Positions 1-8,352 of a stretch of 45,614 nt of DNA are shown here, in pieces. The stretch covers positions 1 through 45,614 of the forward strand of contig JBGALI010000027.1 of assembly GCA_044223975.1 (NCBI GenBank), in the 5' to 3' direction. The position numbers and the translations under genes were made by a program. This DNA comes from CAZCPB01 sp044223975. Lineage in GTDB: Bacteria > Planctomycetota > Phycisphaerae > Phycisphaerales > UBA1924. The notes beneath the pieces are model-generated. The model saw only the letters and a list, made by a program, of their open reading frames with translations, did no database searches and was not told the origin of the DNA. Each line of letters opens with the position of its first letter. The first letter of the stretch is position 1.

Positions 1-1144
1 ACGAGAACTCGATCGCCCGCCGCGCGAGTTCGACGGGCTTCTCGGTGAGGTGGACCATGCTCTGCGGGTTGACCTTCTTGATCGACCACGTGTCCGGCAC
101 GTTGGCCGGGCCGAAGAAGCGGTGCGCCGCGCCGTCCTTCCAGCCGTAGAAGCACCACTCGTGATTGCCCATGAAGTCTTTGCGGGTCAGGACTGGATGC
201 TCCTTGATCCAGATGATCGCCTGCGCGAAGTAGAGCTCGCAGCGCTTCAGCACCGGCGGGTAGTTGCCGCAGTTGGCGTAGCCGCCCCAGATGTAGAACG
301 TGCCGCCGGGGATCAGCACGCGGGTGATGTTTCCAAACCACGCCGCGAGCAGCCGGTCAAACTCGTCGTCGGACACGAAGTCGTTGGCGAGCGGCCTGTC
401 CTTGGCGCGGAGCTTCTTGTGCGTGGCGCGGCTCTTCTCAGGGTAGCGGTTGAGGTCGGCGCTCTGCTGGTCGTGCTGGTCTGGGTCGGCCTTCTTCCCG
501 AGCGCGAACGAACTTAGACCGGCGACGATCGCGTTGTTCGAGCGGGGCTCGACCTTCACGTTGTACGGCGGATCGGTGTTCACGAGGTGGATCGGCTGGC
601 CATCGAGCAGGCGGTCGAGATCCTCGGGCTTTGACGAGTCACCGCACATCAGGCGGTGGTTGCCGAGCACCCAGATGTCGCCCGGCACCGTCGTCGCTGC
701 GTCCGGCGGGGCCGGCACATCGTCCGGATCGGTCAACCCCTCGTTGCCCGCGGGAGCCATGATCGCGCTGAGGTCCTCGGCGCTGAAACCGAGCAAGGCC
801 ATGTCGAACTCAACGGACTGCAGGTCTGCCAGTTCCAGCGGCAGGAGTTCCATGTCCCACGACGAGAGCTCGTGCAGCTTGTTGTCGGCAATCCGCAGCG
901 CCCGCACCTGATCGGCGGTGAGCTCGCGCGCGATATGCACCGGCACCTCGGCAAGCCCGAGCTTCTCGGCGGCCTTGAGCCGCGTGTGCCCGGCGATCAC
1001 CACGCCCTCGCTGTCGACGACGATCGGGACGCGGAACCCGAACTCCGCGATGCTCTTGGCGACCGCGTCGATCGCGCCCTCGTTCTTGCGGGGGTTCTTC
1101 TCGTACGGCTTCACATTGGCCAGCGGCCACATCTCGATCTTCAT
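1..1144 (-). CDS. ParB-domain site-specific DNA methyltransferase (3' end cut by window)
   Basis: This enzyme should transfer a methyl group from S-adenosylmethionine to an amino group of A or C in a specific DNA site. The 381 visible residues start at an ATG at 1142-1144 (MKIEMWPL). Residues 1-95 are a ParB/sulfiredoxin-like domain with the NPRKN and AGHTRLKA motifs. A methyltransferase domain follows, with the catalytic DPPY motif at 191-194, and HLTEKPVEL near 366-373 belongs to the SAM-binding side. The reading frame is open to base 2, so the C-terminus lies outside the window. The start overlaps the preceding stop as ATGA. Such ParB-methyltransferase fusions are common in phages, where they protect phage DNA or modify gene expression. 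The family is clear, but the target base is unknown. Confidence 0.9.
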   Translation of the reverse strand, partial: MKIEMWPLANVKPYEKNPRKNEGAIDAVAKSIAEFGFRVPIVVDSEGVVIAGHTRLKAAEKLGLAEVPVHIARELTADQVRALRIADNKLHELSSWDMELLPLELADLQSVEFDMALLGFSAEDLSAIMAPAGNEGLTDPDDVPAPPDAATTVPGDIWVLGNHRLMCGDSSKPEDLDRLLDGQPIHLVNTDPPYNVKVEPRSNNAIVAGLSSFALGKKADPDQHDQQSADLNRYPEKSRATHKKLRAKDRPLANDFVSDDEFDRLLAAWFGNITRVLIPGGTFYIWGGYANCGNYPPVLKRCELYFAQAIIWIKEHPVLTRKDFMGNHEWCFYGWKDGAAHRFFGPANVPDTWSIKKVNPQSMVHLTEKPVELARRAIEFS

Positions 1145-1671
1145 GCCTTGCTCCTTGCGGCGTCCACGAATCCGTTCATGCCCCGCCGCACGCGCGATCG
1201 GAGCGGTTGAAAACCTGCTGAACCAGCGCTGAAGTCCGGTTGAAGGCAGTCGTTCCCCGCCACCCCGTTGGCCACGGGTCCGCCCACGTTGGCCCACGTC
1301 GCGTTCCTGGCGGACGGGCGTACCAACCCCGCCAGCCGCTCCCCCCGCGCCCGGACCGGCGAAACAAACTCAGTCGGGTAGCGCGGCTGTTCCCGCGGGC
1401 GTTGGATCTCGATCCCGGCCCGGGAGTACCTAATCACTCCCGACCATCCCCTCAGTTGCCCCATTTTCGCTTCATCGCTCAAGCGCGCGCGCGCACAAGC
1501 GACCGGGCGGCGTCGCTCAAGCGCCGCCGCCCGGGGGGTACGGGGGGTGCGCGCGCGCACGAGCGACAGACCGCCAGCGCCATACAACCGTCGCTCATGC
1601 GCTTCGCCGAAGCGCTCAAGCGCGTGCGCGCGCGAGCCACGGGCGGTCCGGTTCGCAAGGTCGCGGGTCAT
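1141..1671 (-). CDS. Hypothetical 176-aa basic protein
   Basis: No family is recognised. The reading frame is supported mainly by its junctions: its ATG overlaps the stop of the primase gene as ATGA, and its TGA overlaps the methyltransferase start as ATGA, the arrangement seen through the rest of this operon. The protein is rich in Arg, Ala and Gly, has no obvious membrane segment, and contains a short stretch, LSDEAKMGQLRGWS, that could be helical. Third-codon GC looks lower and less regular than in its neighbours, and part of the frame runs through GC-alternating direct repeats at about 1483-1640. It may therefore be a real but fast-evolving phage protein, or a non-coding spacer that happens to stay open. 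Confidence 0.45.
   Translation of the reverse strand: MTRDLANRTARGSRAHALERFGEAHERRLYGAGGLSLVRARTPRTPRAAALERRRPVACARARLSDEAKMGQLRGWSGVIRYSRAGIEIQRPREQPRYPTEFVSPVRARGERLAGLVRPSARNATWANVGGPVANGVAGNDCLQPDFSAGSAGFQPLRSRVRRGMNGFVDAARSKA
1483..1640. repeat. GC-alternating direct repeats and a palindrome beside the replication genes
   Basis: An alternating GC run followed by CACRAGCGAC occurs at 1483-1503 and again at 1549-1567. Related CGCTCAAGCG words recur between 1476 and 1625. A near-perfect palindrome lies at 1599-1615 (arms GCGCTTCG and CGAAGCGC around one base). It is just downstream of the primase-ATPase gene, where phage replication origins are sometimes found. The repeats are visible directly; an origin role is inference. 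Confidence 0.45.
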
Positions 1672-3803
1672 GACAGCACCTCCGTGACGGGCTGCGGGGC
1701 GGTCGAGTACTGCGCTCGGTGCGACCTACCGACCGTCCAGCGGTGGATCAGACCCTGCGCCTGACCGACCTCGAGCAGGTCGTCGGTGCGTCGCAGGGAC
1801 AACCCAGCCGCCTTGGCGGCCTCGTGAATCTCAGACTTCGACAGCGGCTTCTCAGACACGAAAGCTTCGGCGAAGCGCTCCGCGTCCCACTCCGGGGACG
1901 GCTCGCCCTCGGCCTTCTTCTCGTCCTTGCGGCGTGCCGGTCGCTCGCTTCGGAGAAGCGCCGGATCGAGCCCCGGATCGACGTCCCACACCGGGAACGT
2001 CCACCGCAGGCCCGCGGGGTCGATGGGAGCCCACGACCGCACGGCGGCGTCGAGCACGACGCACCCGTCCTCCTCGTGCGGCCGCAGAACAAGGTGGCTG
2101 TCGGTCGCCCGGCTCTGGCTGCCCGCGCCGGCTCCGACGTCCGTCACGCTCTTGCCCGACTGGTTTCCCTTGCTGCTGTGGTGGATCAACACAAAGCAGC
2201 AACCCAGGCGGTCGGCATATGAGTCGATCGCGTTGTAGACGCTGGCCATCGTCGCGTTGTCGTTCTCGTCACCGCCCAGGGGCATGAAGCGGTAGAACGC
2301 GTCCAGCACGATCAGCCTGAACCGGCCAGGCTCAAGCCGGTCGAAGTACGACCTCAGGGCGAAGATGTCCCGCAGCCGCCCGCGCAGGTTGTCGATCGCC
2401 ACGTGCCGACCGACGCGGGCGTAGTCCATGCCCCGCGCCCGGGCGACCTGCGGGATGCGCGACGCGCTGGTTTCGCGGTGCAGCTCGTTGTCGATGATGA
2501 GCACATCGCCGGCGACGGTCTCGTATCGCCCAAGCCAAGGGCGGCCCGCCGCGACGGAGAGCGCCAGGTCGAGCGTGAGCCAGCTCTTGCCCGTCTTGGG
2601 CGCGGCGATGACATTCATCGTCTCGCCCTCGCGCAGCAGCTTGTTGATCACAGGCGGACGGAGCGCCGGGTACTGGGCTGACAGATCAACCGCCAGCACG
2701 AACGCCGGCTCCAGCGGATCGACGGGGAGGGCCGCCGGCTGCGTCACCAGCCCCGACAGGTCCACGCCGGATGTCTGCGGCGCGCTGCCGAACCCCTCGG
2801 CCCGCAGGGCGCTGGCGGCCTTGGACCAATCGCCGCCGTGCTCGAGCATCGCGTACACCGCGAAGGCCGCGTAGCCGCGCTGCGGCTCGAACGGCGGGGC
2901 GTTACTGGAGAAGACATAGAAGACGCCGTCCTTGAGCGTCGCGCTGGTGCCCGCCGACTTGCCGGGCCGTCGCCAGTGCTCGTTGCTTCCCGCGCGGGCG
3001 AGCGTCCACCCGTGGCGGCGGAGGACGTCACGAACGTCGCCCCGCGCGTTGTACTCATCGCCCGGCCGCTGGCCAGCGCAGGCATCGTGCGAGTCAGCCT
3101 GCTTGCCGGGCAAGGGACACGGACCATCCACGACCGCGCGGGGAGTTCCGTCCAGCGCCCATGCGCAGCCCAGCAGCACGTCGCGCTCGTCGGCGCTGAT
3201 GACCGGAGGGGAGCACAGGTCGCCCTGAAGGATTGCGTACCCCTCCGAGGGGGCGCACAGGAACATGCCTCCCTCGCCGCGGGTCTCGATCAGCGTGACG
3301 ACGACGTGCCAGCGGCCGGCGGGGTCCTGTCGAGGGGTGACGTTCTTGGAGCCCACGACAAGATCGCCCGGGCTATCGGTGTCGATGCGCTTGCTGGCGA
3401 GCTTGGTGTTGCCGCAGACGGGGCTCTCGCAGCGGTACACAACGTGGCGGCCGCCCGACGGGGTCGACTCGATCACCAAACGATCGATCAGCCCGGGCGA
3501 CGACGCCTCGACGGCGTCGCGCCACACGGCGAAGGCTTCGCCGCCCAGGTCGAAGTCGATCATCTCCAGGTTGCCCGAGACCGCGCCGCACACCAGGCAC
3601 ACCGCGTGCGTCGACGCCTTGAACCAGACCGTGAGTTCGGCCTTCGACGGCAACCGGCTCTGATAGTCCTTCCATGCGGGCAGCGCAACACGCTTGTCCT
3701 CCGCGGTGCGGACGGCGGGCAGCGCGCAGAGCCCCGCCGCGACGAAGGCCGCAGCGTGTCCGCGAAGGACGCCGTTCGAGATGGGAGGTGCGGGCTCGGC
3801 CAT
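1668..3803 (-). CDS. Bifunctional primase-polymerase / RepA-like AAA ATPase replication protein
   Basis: This 711-aa protein should prime and unwind DNA during replication of the element. The N-terminal ~200 residues are an archaeo-eukaryotic-type primase-polymerase domain with the metal-binding MIDFD motif near residues 81-85 and an SGGRHVVYR motif near 116-124. The central and C-terminal part is a RepA/RecA-type hexameric ATPase with Walker A APKTGKSW at about 401-408, Walker B LIVLDA at about 497-502 and an IHH motif near 540. The ATG at 3801-3803 was chosen because it overlaps the helicase stop by one base; longer in-frame starts would run into the helicase gene. The fusion is typical of phages and integrative elements. 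A winged-helix-like tail (LSKSEIHEAAKAAGLSLRR) may bind DNA. Confidence 0.9.
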   Translation of the reverse strand: MAEPAPPISNGVLRGHAAAFVAAGLCALPAVRTAEDKRVALPAWKDYQSRLPSKAELTVWFKASTHAVCLVCGAVSGNLEMIDFDLGGEAFAVWRDAVEASSPGLIDRLVIESTPSGGRHVVYRCESPVCGNTKLASKRIDTDSPGDLVVGSKNVTPRQDPAGRWHVVVTLIETRGEGGMFLCAPSEGYAILQGDLCSPPVISADERDVLLGCAWALDGTPRAVVDGPCPLPGKQADSHDACAGQRPGDEYNARGDVRDVLRRHGWTLARAGSNEHWRRPGKSAGTSATLKDGVFYVFSSNAPPFEPQRGYAAFAVYAMLEHGGDWSKAASALRAEGFGSAPQTSGVDLSGLVTQPAALPVDPLEPAFVLAVDLSAQYPALRPPVINKLLREGETMNVIAAPKTGKSWLTLDLALSVAAGRPWLGRYETVAGDVLIIDNELHRETSASRIPQVARARGMDYARVGRHVAIDNLRGRLRDIFALRSYFDRLEPGRFRLIVLDAFYRFMPLGGDENDNATMASVYNAIDSYADRLGCCFVLIHHSSKGNQSGKSVTDVGAGAGSQSRATDSHLVLRPHEEDGCVVLDAAVRSWAPIDPAGLRWTFPVWDVDPGLDPALLRSERPARRKDEKKAEGEPSPEWDAERFAEAFVSEKPLSKSEIHEAAKAAGLSLRRTDDLLEVGQAQGLIHRWTVGRSHRAQYSTAPQPVTEVLS

Positions 3804-5494
3804 CAGAATGGGATCTCGTCGTCGGGGATGCCGTACGTGGTGCCCGCTGGCGCGGGCCGGTATTCGGGAGCGGCGTCGGGGTCGTCGAGCCGGGGTGGCT
3901 TGTCGCCGAGGCGGCACGCGACGATCCGCTCGTACTGGTCGCCCGCTTTCTTCTCAACCGTGATGGCCAGCGTGGGCGCAAGCGCTCCCGCCTCGGCCAA
4001 CTCCACCGCGTGCTCCGTGCCCTCCGGCAACGGCTCGGCCGAGCGGGCCCGCCACCACGCCTCGGCCTTCGTCCGCGCGTAGCCGGTGTGGTCGAAGCAG
4101 ACCCACTCGCGGAAGTAGCGGTTGAAGCCGGCGCGGTACTCGACCCGCATCGTCAGCGGAGCGGCGGGGTCGCTGCGCTTCATGTGCACGTGGTACGTCG
4201 TCTCGCTGACGCGGTGCTCTTCGCGCGTGGCCTGGCCGGAAAGCACGCCCTCGGTGGTGGCCTGCGCCTCGTGCTTCTGCTTATTGGGCTCCGGGAACGC
4301 GTGGCCGCACTCGGGGCAGATCTGGTAGCCCGCGGCGATGAGAGCGTGGCACTCCGGACACTCCTTGACCGGAGCCTCGCCGTTGCCCTTGCCAGGCTCG
4401 TCGATGCGGATCGCGTCCACCGGCCCGTGGCGCATCACATTGCCGCCGAAGTCCAGCACGAGGCAGTCGGACTTGCCCGGGTGCAGCCGGAAGCCCCGGC
4501 CAACCATCTGGTAGTACAGGCCCGGCGACATGGTCGGCCGCACGAGCGCCACGCAGTCGATGTGCGGAGCATCGAATCCGGTCGTGAGCACGTTCACGTT
4601 GCACAGATACTTGAGATCGCCCCTGCGGAAACGGCCGAGGATGGCGCTCCGCACGCCGTCGGGCGTGTCGCCGGAGACGAACCCGCACTCGATGCCGTGC
4701 TTGGTCTTGAGGACCTCCACGATGTGCTGGCCGTGTCGGATGCCCGACGAGAAGATGAGCGTGGCCTGCCGACCCTTGGTGTGCTCGACGATCTCGGCGC
4801 ACGCGCCTTCAACCAAGCCCTGCCTGTCCATGAGGTCTTCAACCTCGCTGGCGACGAACTCGCCGGCGCGGACGTGCAGGTCATCGGTGCTCACCTTCTC
4901 GCGGCCCGCCTTGGGCTTGAGCTGCGACAGAAAGCCCTGCACGATGAGCTCGCGCACGCCGACCTCGTAGCAGACGTGGTTGAGGATGTTCTCAGCACCG
5001 CAGATCGAGCCAGACTTCATGCGGTACGGCGTGGCGGTCAGCCCGATGATCCGAACGAGCGGGTTCACCGCCTTGGCGTCGGTGATGAACTGGCGGTACA
5101 TGCCGTCGTCCTCGGCGGGCACCATGTGCGCCTCGTCGACGATGATCAGATCGACCGGCCCCAGATCGGCGGACTTCTTCCAGATGCTCTGGATGCCCGC
5201 GATCGTGACGGCATAGCCGAGGTCCTTGCGCTTCAAGCCAGCGGAGTAGATGCCCATGGGCACGTCGGGCGCGATGTGCCTGAGCTTGTCGGCTGCCTGC
5301 TCGAGCAGCTCCTTGACGTGAGCAAGGATCACGACGCGGCCGTTCCAGTGCGCGACGGCGTCACGGCAGATCGTCGCGATCACCGGCGTCTTCCCGCCGC
5401 CCGTGGGAATCACCACGCACGGGTTGTCGTCGCGCGAGCGCAGGTGGTCGTACACCGCACGCACGGCTTCGAGTTGGTAGGGACGCAGCTCCAT
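3803..5494 (-). CDS. Superfamily II DEAH-box DNA helicase
   Basis: This ATP-driven DNA helicase has 563 aa. It shows RPYQLEAV (Q-like motif), Walker A IPTGGGKT, the DEAH box with following Met, motif III GLTATPYR, and motif VI QMVGRGFRLHPGK. Near the C-terminus, CPECHALIAAGYQICPECG forms a four-cysteine zinc ribbon. The ATG at 5492-5494 (MELRPYQ) was chosen over the TTG one codon upstream because it overlaps the preceding TGA in a TGATG junction. In this operon it lies directly before the primase-ATPase gene, so it probably acts at the element's replication fork or origin. The family is sure; the exact substrate is not. Confidence 0.9.
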   Translation of the reverse strand: MELRPYQLEAVRAVYDHLRSRDDNPCVVIPTGGGKTPVIATICRDAVAHWNGRVVILAHVKELLEQAADKLRHIAPDVPMGIYSAGLKRKDLGYAVTIAGIQSIWKKSADLGPVDLIIVDEAHMVPAEDDGMYRQFITDAKAVNPLVRIIGLTATPYRMKSGSICGAENILNHVCYEVGVRELIVQGFLSQLKPKAGREKVSTDDLHVRAGEFVASEVEDLMDRQGLVEGACAEIVEHTKGRQATLIFSSGIRHGQHIVEVLKTKHGIECGFVSGDTPDGVRSAILGRFRRGDLKYLCNVNVLTTGFDAPHIDCVALVRPTMSPGLYYQMVGRGFRLHPGKSDCLVLDFGGNVMRHGPVDAIRIDEPGKGNGEAPVKECPECHALIAAGYQICPECGHAFPEPNKQKHEAQATTEGVLSGQATREEHRVSETTYHVHMKRSDPAAPLTMRVEYRAGFNRYFREWVCFDHTGYARTKAEAWWRARSAEPLPEGTEHAVELAEAGALAPTLAITVEKKAGDQYERIVACRLGDKPPRLDDPDAAPEYRPAPAGTTYGIPDDEIPF

Positions 5495-5748
5495 CAACGG
5501 TTCACCTCGCGCTCACGCCGCTGCTCGCTCTCCCAGTACACGCTGTTGGGTCCCGACTCCTCCGAGTAGTCGTCCTCGGCAGTCGGGCTTTCGTCATCCA
5601 GACAGCGCGAACACCCGGTCCTCGGGCCGCGCAGGCACCGGGCGCAGATCTGGAATTTGGACCGCGTGTCGCGGCCGCAACACAGGCAGCAGTGCAGCTC
5701 GTCACTCGGCGGCGCGTCGGACTTGGGTGATGACTTCAACGCGGACAA
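5494..5748 (-). CDS. Small Cys-rich putative zinc-ribbon protein
   Basis: This is an 84-aa protein of unknown function. Between residues 19 and 50 there are eight cysteines in paired arrangements (CCLCCG, CARC, CSRC), which suggests one or two zinc-binding knuckles. The tail is acidic and charged. Its codons end in G or C far more often than those of the overlapping alternative frame, which supports this frame. Its TGA overlaps the helicase ATG. The only ATG lies 47 bases inside the end of rusA, an unusually long overlap, so the true start could be a later non-ATG codon. Small zinc-ribbon proteins are common in phage replication operons, but no partner can be named. Confidence 0.65.
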   Translation of the reverse strand: MSALKSSPKSDAPPSDELHCCLCCGRDTRSKFQICARCLRGPRTGCSRCLDDESPTAEDDYSEESGPNSVYWESEQRREREVNR

Positions 5749-6088
5749 GGGACTTGCCTCCTGGAGTCACCGGGCCTCGCTCGACAACCAGCAGGTCGAT
5801 CTGCGCGTCGTCGCGGTAGACGCCGCCGTGCTCGAGCGCGTCGAGCAGGGCCTTCTGCACGTTGTCCAGATCGCGCCGCCGCCGATCGGGCGGGCAGACC
5901 GTGACATGCACGGCCAGGCGACCGGCCAGCGGCGGATCACGCCCCAGCCGAGCCGCGAGGGCCGAGCACACCGCCTTGCGGAAGCGCCGGCCCTCGCGGC
6001 TGATCAGCGTCGCTTGCCCAACCCGCCGCCAGTAGTGGTTCACCGACGGCGGATAGGGCAACTCGAACGACCTGGCTCCGGGGCTCAC
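5702..6088 (-). CDS. rusA: RusA-family Holliday junction resolvase
   Basis: RusA endonucleases cut four-way DNA junctions made during phage recombination and replication. This 128-aa protein matches the family's usual length of about 120-130. It begins FELPYPPSVNHYWRR, the typical RusA opening, and carries the metal-binding region DRRRRDLDNVQKALLDAL, where the aspartates of RDLDN are the catalytic acids, followed by DDAQIDLL. The GTG start at 6086-6088 was chosen because it overlaps the stop of the DUF669 gene as GTGA; an open frame extends further upstream but does not resemble a RusA N-terminus. It follows the Sak4-like and DUF669 genes, forming a recombination module. Confidence 0.9.
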   Translation of the reverse strand: MSPGARSFELPYPPSVNHYWRRVGQATLISREGRRFRKAVCSALAARLGRDPPLAGRLAVHVTVCPPDRRRRDLDNVQKALLDALEHGGVYRDDAQIDLLVVERGPVTPGGKSLVRVEVITQVRRAAE

Positions 6089-6555
6089 CGTTTCCAAGGA
6101 GGCGTGCTCCCCGGGCCGGTCGTCGCCGCCGCGGGCCGGGCCGCGACGGGTGACGCGCCGCCCTTCTTGACGTACCCCTTGACGACGTTGGTGAGCTCGC
6201 CGGTGTCGTCGCGCTTCTTGGTCGCGACCTTCACAACCACCGGCAGGTTGTGCAGCTCGCTGCTGTCCTTGGGGAGCATCACGCCGACGGCTCGGCACAG
6301 CGCCGAGAGCGTGCCCTTGGCGATCGCCACCGTCTGCGAGTTGCTGTGCTTGAGCATCAGTCGGTCCCAGACCTTGCGGCCTTTCTGGGCTCCGTCGACG
6401 ACCTCAAGTTCCAGCTGCAGGTACTCGCCGGAGCCGACCTTGGTCGCCTTCATCTCGGAGGCGACGATGACGGCGAGGTACTCCCCGGGCGGGAGCGGCT
6501 CGAAGGCCACGTTGGGATCGACTTCGTTCGCGTTGAATCCGTTCAGACTTGCCAC
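6085..6555 (-). CDS. DUF669 family phage protein (putative ssDNA-binding)
   Basis: This 156-aa protein has the DUF669 layout: an N-terminal NANEVDPNVAFEPLPPGEY segment, a beta-rich core containing GEYLQLELEVVDGAQKGRKVWDR, and a disordered Ala/Pro/Gly tail. DUF669 proteins sit beside RecA-like or Erf/RecT-type recombinases in phages and are thought to bind single-stranded DNA; that role is inferred from context in the family. Here the gene lies three bases after the Sak4-like ATPase and overlaps rusA by four bases, so the three are probably translated together. No charged SSB-type tip is seen at the C-terminus. Confidence 0.85.
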   Translation of the reverse strand: MASLNGFNANEVDPNVAFEPLPPGEYLAVIVASEMKATKVGSGEYLQLELEVVDGAQKGRKVWDRLMLKHSNSQTVAIAKGTLSALCRAVGVMLPKDSSELHNLPVVVKVATKKRDDTGELTNVVKGYVKKGGASPVAARPAAATTGPGSTPPWKR

Positions 6556-6558
6556 GCT

Positions 6559-7386
6559 TCAGGCTCCTTCTTCTGGTGATGGGGTTTCGGCGGCGAGCAC
6601 GGGCTCGCCGGTCGTGCTGGTGTTGGTGGTTGGGGCCGCGTCGCCGCGCACGCACGCGGCGAAGACGCGGTAATCAAGCGGCATCTCCTCGGGCAGCGGC
6701 AGGCGGCTCTTGGCGACGTGCGCCGGCCGCTCGGTGGTGCGGATGACCCGCTCGCCCGTTCCGATGCCCTGGTGCTTGGCCTTGTTGAAGCCCTCCTCTA
6801 CCTTGCGGGTGTGCACGCGGTAGGTGGCGAAGAGCACCTCGTCGCACCACTCCTGCACGAGCGCGCTGGCGAGCTTGTGCAGCCGCGGGCTGTAGCGGTC
6901 GTACGGCTCGGTCTCGGGGTTCTCGAACTTGTCGATCTTGGCGTGCGCGATGAGGATCACGCCGATGCCGCGGTCGCTGCGGAGCGCGTCGAGCGCCCCG
7001 AGCACGGCGCGCCACTTGTCGATCGCGTAGGTGTACCCCTTGGCGTACCCAATGTCCTCGATAGAGTCGACGCCCTTGTCCGAGCAGACCTCCGCCCAGA
7101 TAAGCCGCTCCAGCCAGTCCAGCGAGTCAATGACGACGGTCTTGTACCCGTGGTCGTTCGTGTAGAGCGACTCGAGCGTGGCCATCACCTGGCCGAGGCT
7201 CGTGGCGAGCGGGAACGACTCGCAGTCGATGTCGCCAAGACCGTCTTCAGTGGGAATGAACACGGGCTGCTCGGCCATCGCGCCAAACGTGCTCTTGCCG
7301 ATGCCGTGCGTGCCGTAGAGCATCACGCGGCGGGGCTTGGGGCTGCGCCCCTTGCGGATCTGCGTCATCAAAGTCGATGCGTCCAT
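6559..7386 (-). CDS. Sak4-like AAA/RecA-type phage recombination ATPase
   Basis: This 275-aa P-loop ATPase of the AAA_24/Sak4 type is a group of short RecA-like phage recombinases that act with an ssDNA-binding protein. Walker A is GTHGIGKST near residues 25-33 and Walker B is TVVIDSLDWLE near 78-88. A second conserved strand, GVILIAHAKIDKF, resembles RecA core motifs. The ATG at 7384-7386 was chosen because GGAG lies at good spacing before it. The frame stays open 41 codons further to an ATG at 7509, which would fit a short leader from the promoter-like element at 7533-7566, so an N-terminal extension is possible. It is the first gene of the recombination/replication operon. Confidence 0.85.
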   Translation of the reverse strand: MDASTLMTQIRKGRSPKPRRVMLYGTHGIGKSTFGAMAEQPVFIPTEDGLGDIDCESFPLATSLGQVMATLESLYTNDHGYKTVVIDSLDWLERLIWAEVCSDKGVDSIEDIGYAKGYTYAIDKWRAVLGALDALRSDRGIGVILIAHAKIDKFENPETEPYDRYSPRLHKLASALVQEWCDEVLFATYRVHTRKVEEGFNKAKHQGIGTGERVIRTTERPAHVAKSRLPLPEEMPLDYRVFAACVRGDAAPTTNTSTTGEPVLAAETPSPEEGA

Positions 7387-7532
7387 GGGTTCTCCGTTTT
7401 GGTGTTGGTGCTGGTGTTCAATGTCCGCGGGCCAGATGTCGCGGACGTAATCGCCCTGTCCCAGCCGCACGAGCGGCAGTTCAGCGGTGTTGTGTGAGTG
7501 GGTGGGCATGGCTGTCGCGCAGTGGGGCGAGC

Positions 7533-7566
7533 CCTATATCTGCGCGCCGCGCGAAAAGTGTCGCGC
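7533..7566 (-). promoter_or_regulatory. Element-specific promoter-like sequence, copy 1
   Basis: Read on the minus strand this is GCGCGACA, 12 variable bases, then CGCGCAGATATAGG. The same two blocks with the same 12-base gap recur at 13447-13480. GCGACA could serve as the -35 box and GATATA as the -10 box, 18 bases apart. It lies between the end of the sigma-factor gene and the Sak4-led operon, pointing into the operon. Confidence 0.6.
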
Positions 7567-8162
7567 TACTCGTCGATTCCGCTTTCGATCAGCCGCTCGC
7601 GGATCGCGTCCACCGAGCGGTAGACGCTGCCACGGGCCAAGGCCTGCTCGCGGGCCACGTCCGAGACGCTCCCGAAGTGCTTGAGGTCCTCAGCCACCAA
7701 TCGCTCGCGGCGCTCCAGCGGGGCGAGCGCCTCTTCCAGATCAATCCGCAGCCCGACATCGCGAGAAGGCGAGCTGGCAGCATGGTCGACCAGCTTGTCC
7801 GGGTTCGGCTTGCCGAAGACGACCTCGAAAGCCAGCGGACTCTGCGCCGGTCGAACGATGCGTGAGCGGGCCTTGCGGGCGAGCGCCATGTACGTCAGGT
7901 CGAGCACGCGGCACGCAAAGGTGTGTGCCTTCGACTTCGCGGGATTGAACCGTGGCGACGCAATCACCAGCGCGGTAAGCATCTCCTGGCTCGCGTCCTC
8001 GGCGTCCTGCTCGTTGAGGCTGAACGCCTTGCAGAGGCATCCGACGCGGTAAGCGATGCGGTCCATCGCGTACTGGTCAATGAGCGTGAATGCCGCTTCG
8101 GCGCTCGGCTCGGACTGCGATGGGGTGGAGGTCGGACGGGACAGCTTGGTAAGAGTCGGCAT
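7566..8162 (-). CDS. Phage-encoded sigma-70 family RNA polymerase sigma factor
   Basis: This 198-aa protein has the two domains of a small sigma factor. Residues about 25-100 match region 2 (MDRIAYRVGCLCKAFSLNEQD, then DASQEMLTALVIASPRFNP), which binds core polymerase and the -10 box. Residues about 145-195 match region 4, an HTH (GSVSDVAREQALARGSVYRSV) that reads the -35 box. The ATG at 8160-8162 was chosen because AAGGGAA precedes it at ribosome-binding distance; the longer frame opens with a Cys-rich stretch unlike a sigma factor. It probably redirects host polymerase to element promoters. The paired elements at 7533-7566 and 13447-13480 are candidate targets (inference). Confidence 0.8.
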   Translation of the reverse strand: MPTLTKLSRPTSTPSQSEPSAEAAFTLIDQYAMDRIAYRVGCLCKAFSLNEQDAEDASQEMLTALVIASPRFNPAKSKAHTFACRVLDLTYMALARKARSRIVRPAQSPLAFEVVFGKPNPDKLVDHAASSPSRDVGLRIDLEEALAPLERRERLVAEDLKHFGSVSDVAREQALARGSVYRSVDAIRERLIESGIDE

Positions 8163-8226
8163 CGGCGGGTTCCCTTGATGGGGATGGGTCGATGCGGTGC
8201 ACGTCGCACCGCGTGTACCCGCCGCG

Positions 8227-8346
8227 GCGGTTTCACAAACCGCGCGTCGCCAAATGCACAAGCACGCCGCCGGGGCCAGTGATTGCGGCCCGGGCAGCGT
8301 GCAAGATTCTCAGTTTCAGTTTCACGAACCGAGCGGATCTGAAACC
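8227..8346. promoter_or_regulatory. Operator-like TGAAAC/GTTTCA cluster before the sigma-factor gene
   Basis: A perfect inverted repeat GCGGTTT-CAC-AAACCGC lies at 8227-8243. At 8311-8330 GTTTCA occurs twice in tandem (CAGTTTCAGTTTCACGAACC), and CTGAAACC follows at 8339-8346. The repeated GTTTCA/TGAAAC word in the 190-base gap upstream of the sigma factor looks like a repressor or activator binding cluster. The repeats are plain to see; the regulatory role is inferred. Confidence 0.4.
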
Positions 8347-8352
8347 AGCCGC

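Noticed and set aside
3674..5569. 631-aa open frame on the plus strand
   Set aside because: It is antisense to the helicase and primase genes, Arg/Val/His-rich and without motifs, as expected for mirror frames in GC-rich DNA.
5502..5705. 67-aa frame with a GTGA junction to the rusA stop
   Set aside because: Third codon positions are poor in GC compared with the overlapping 84-aa frame, which also has an ordered Cys pattern and a junction with the helicase start.
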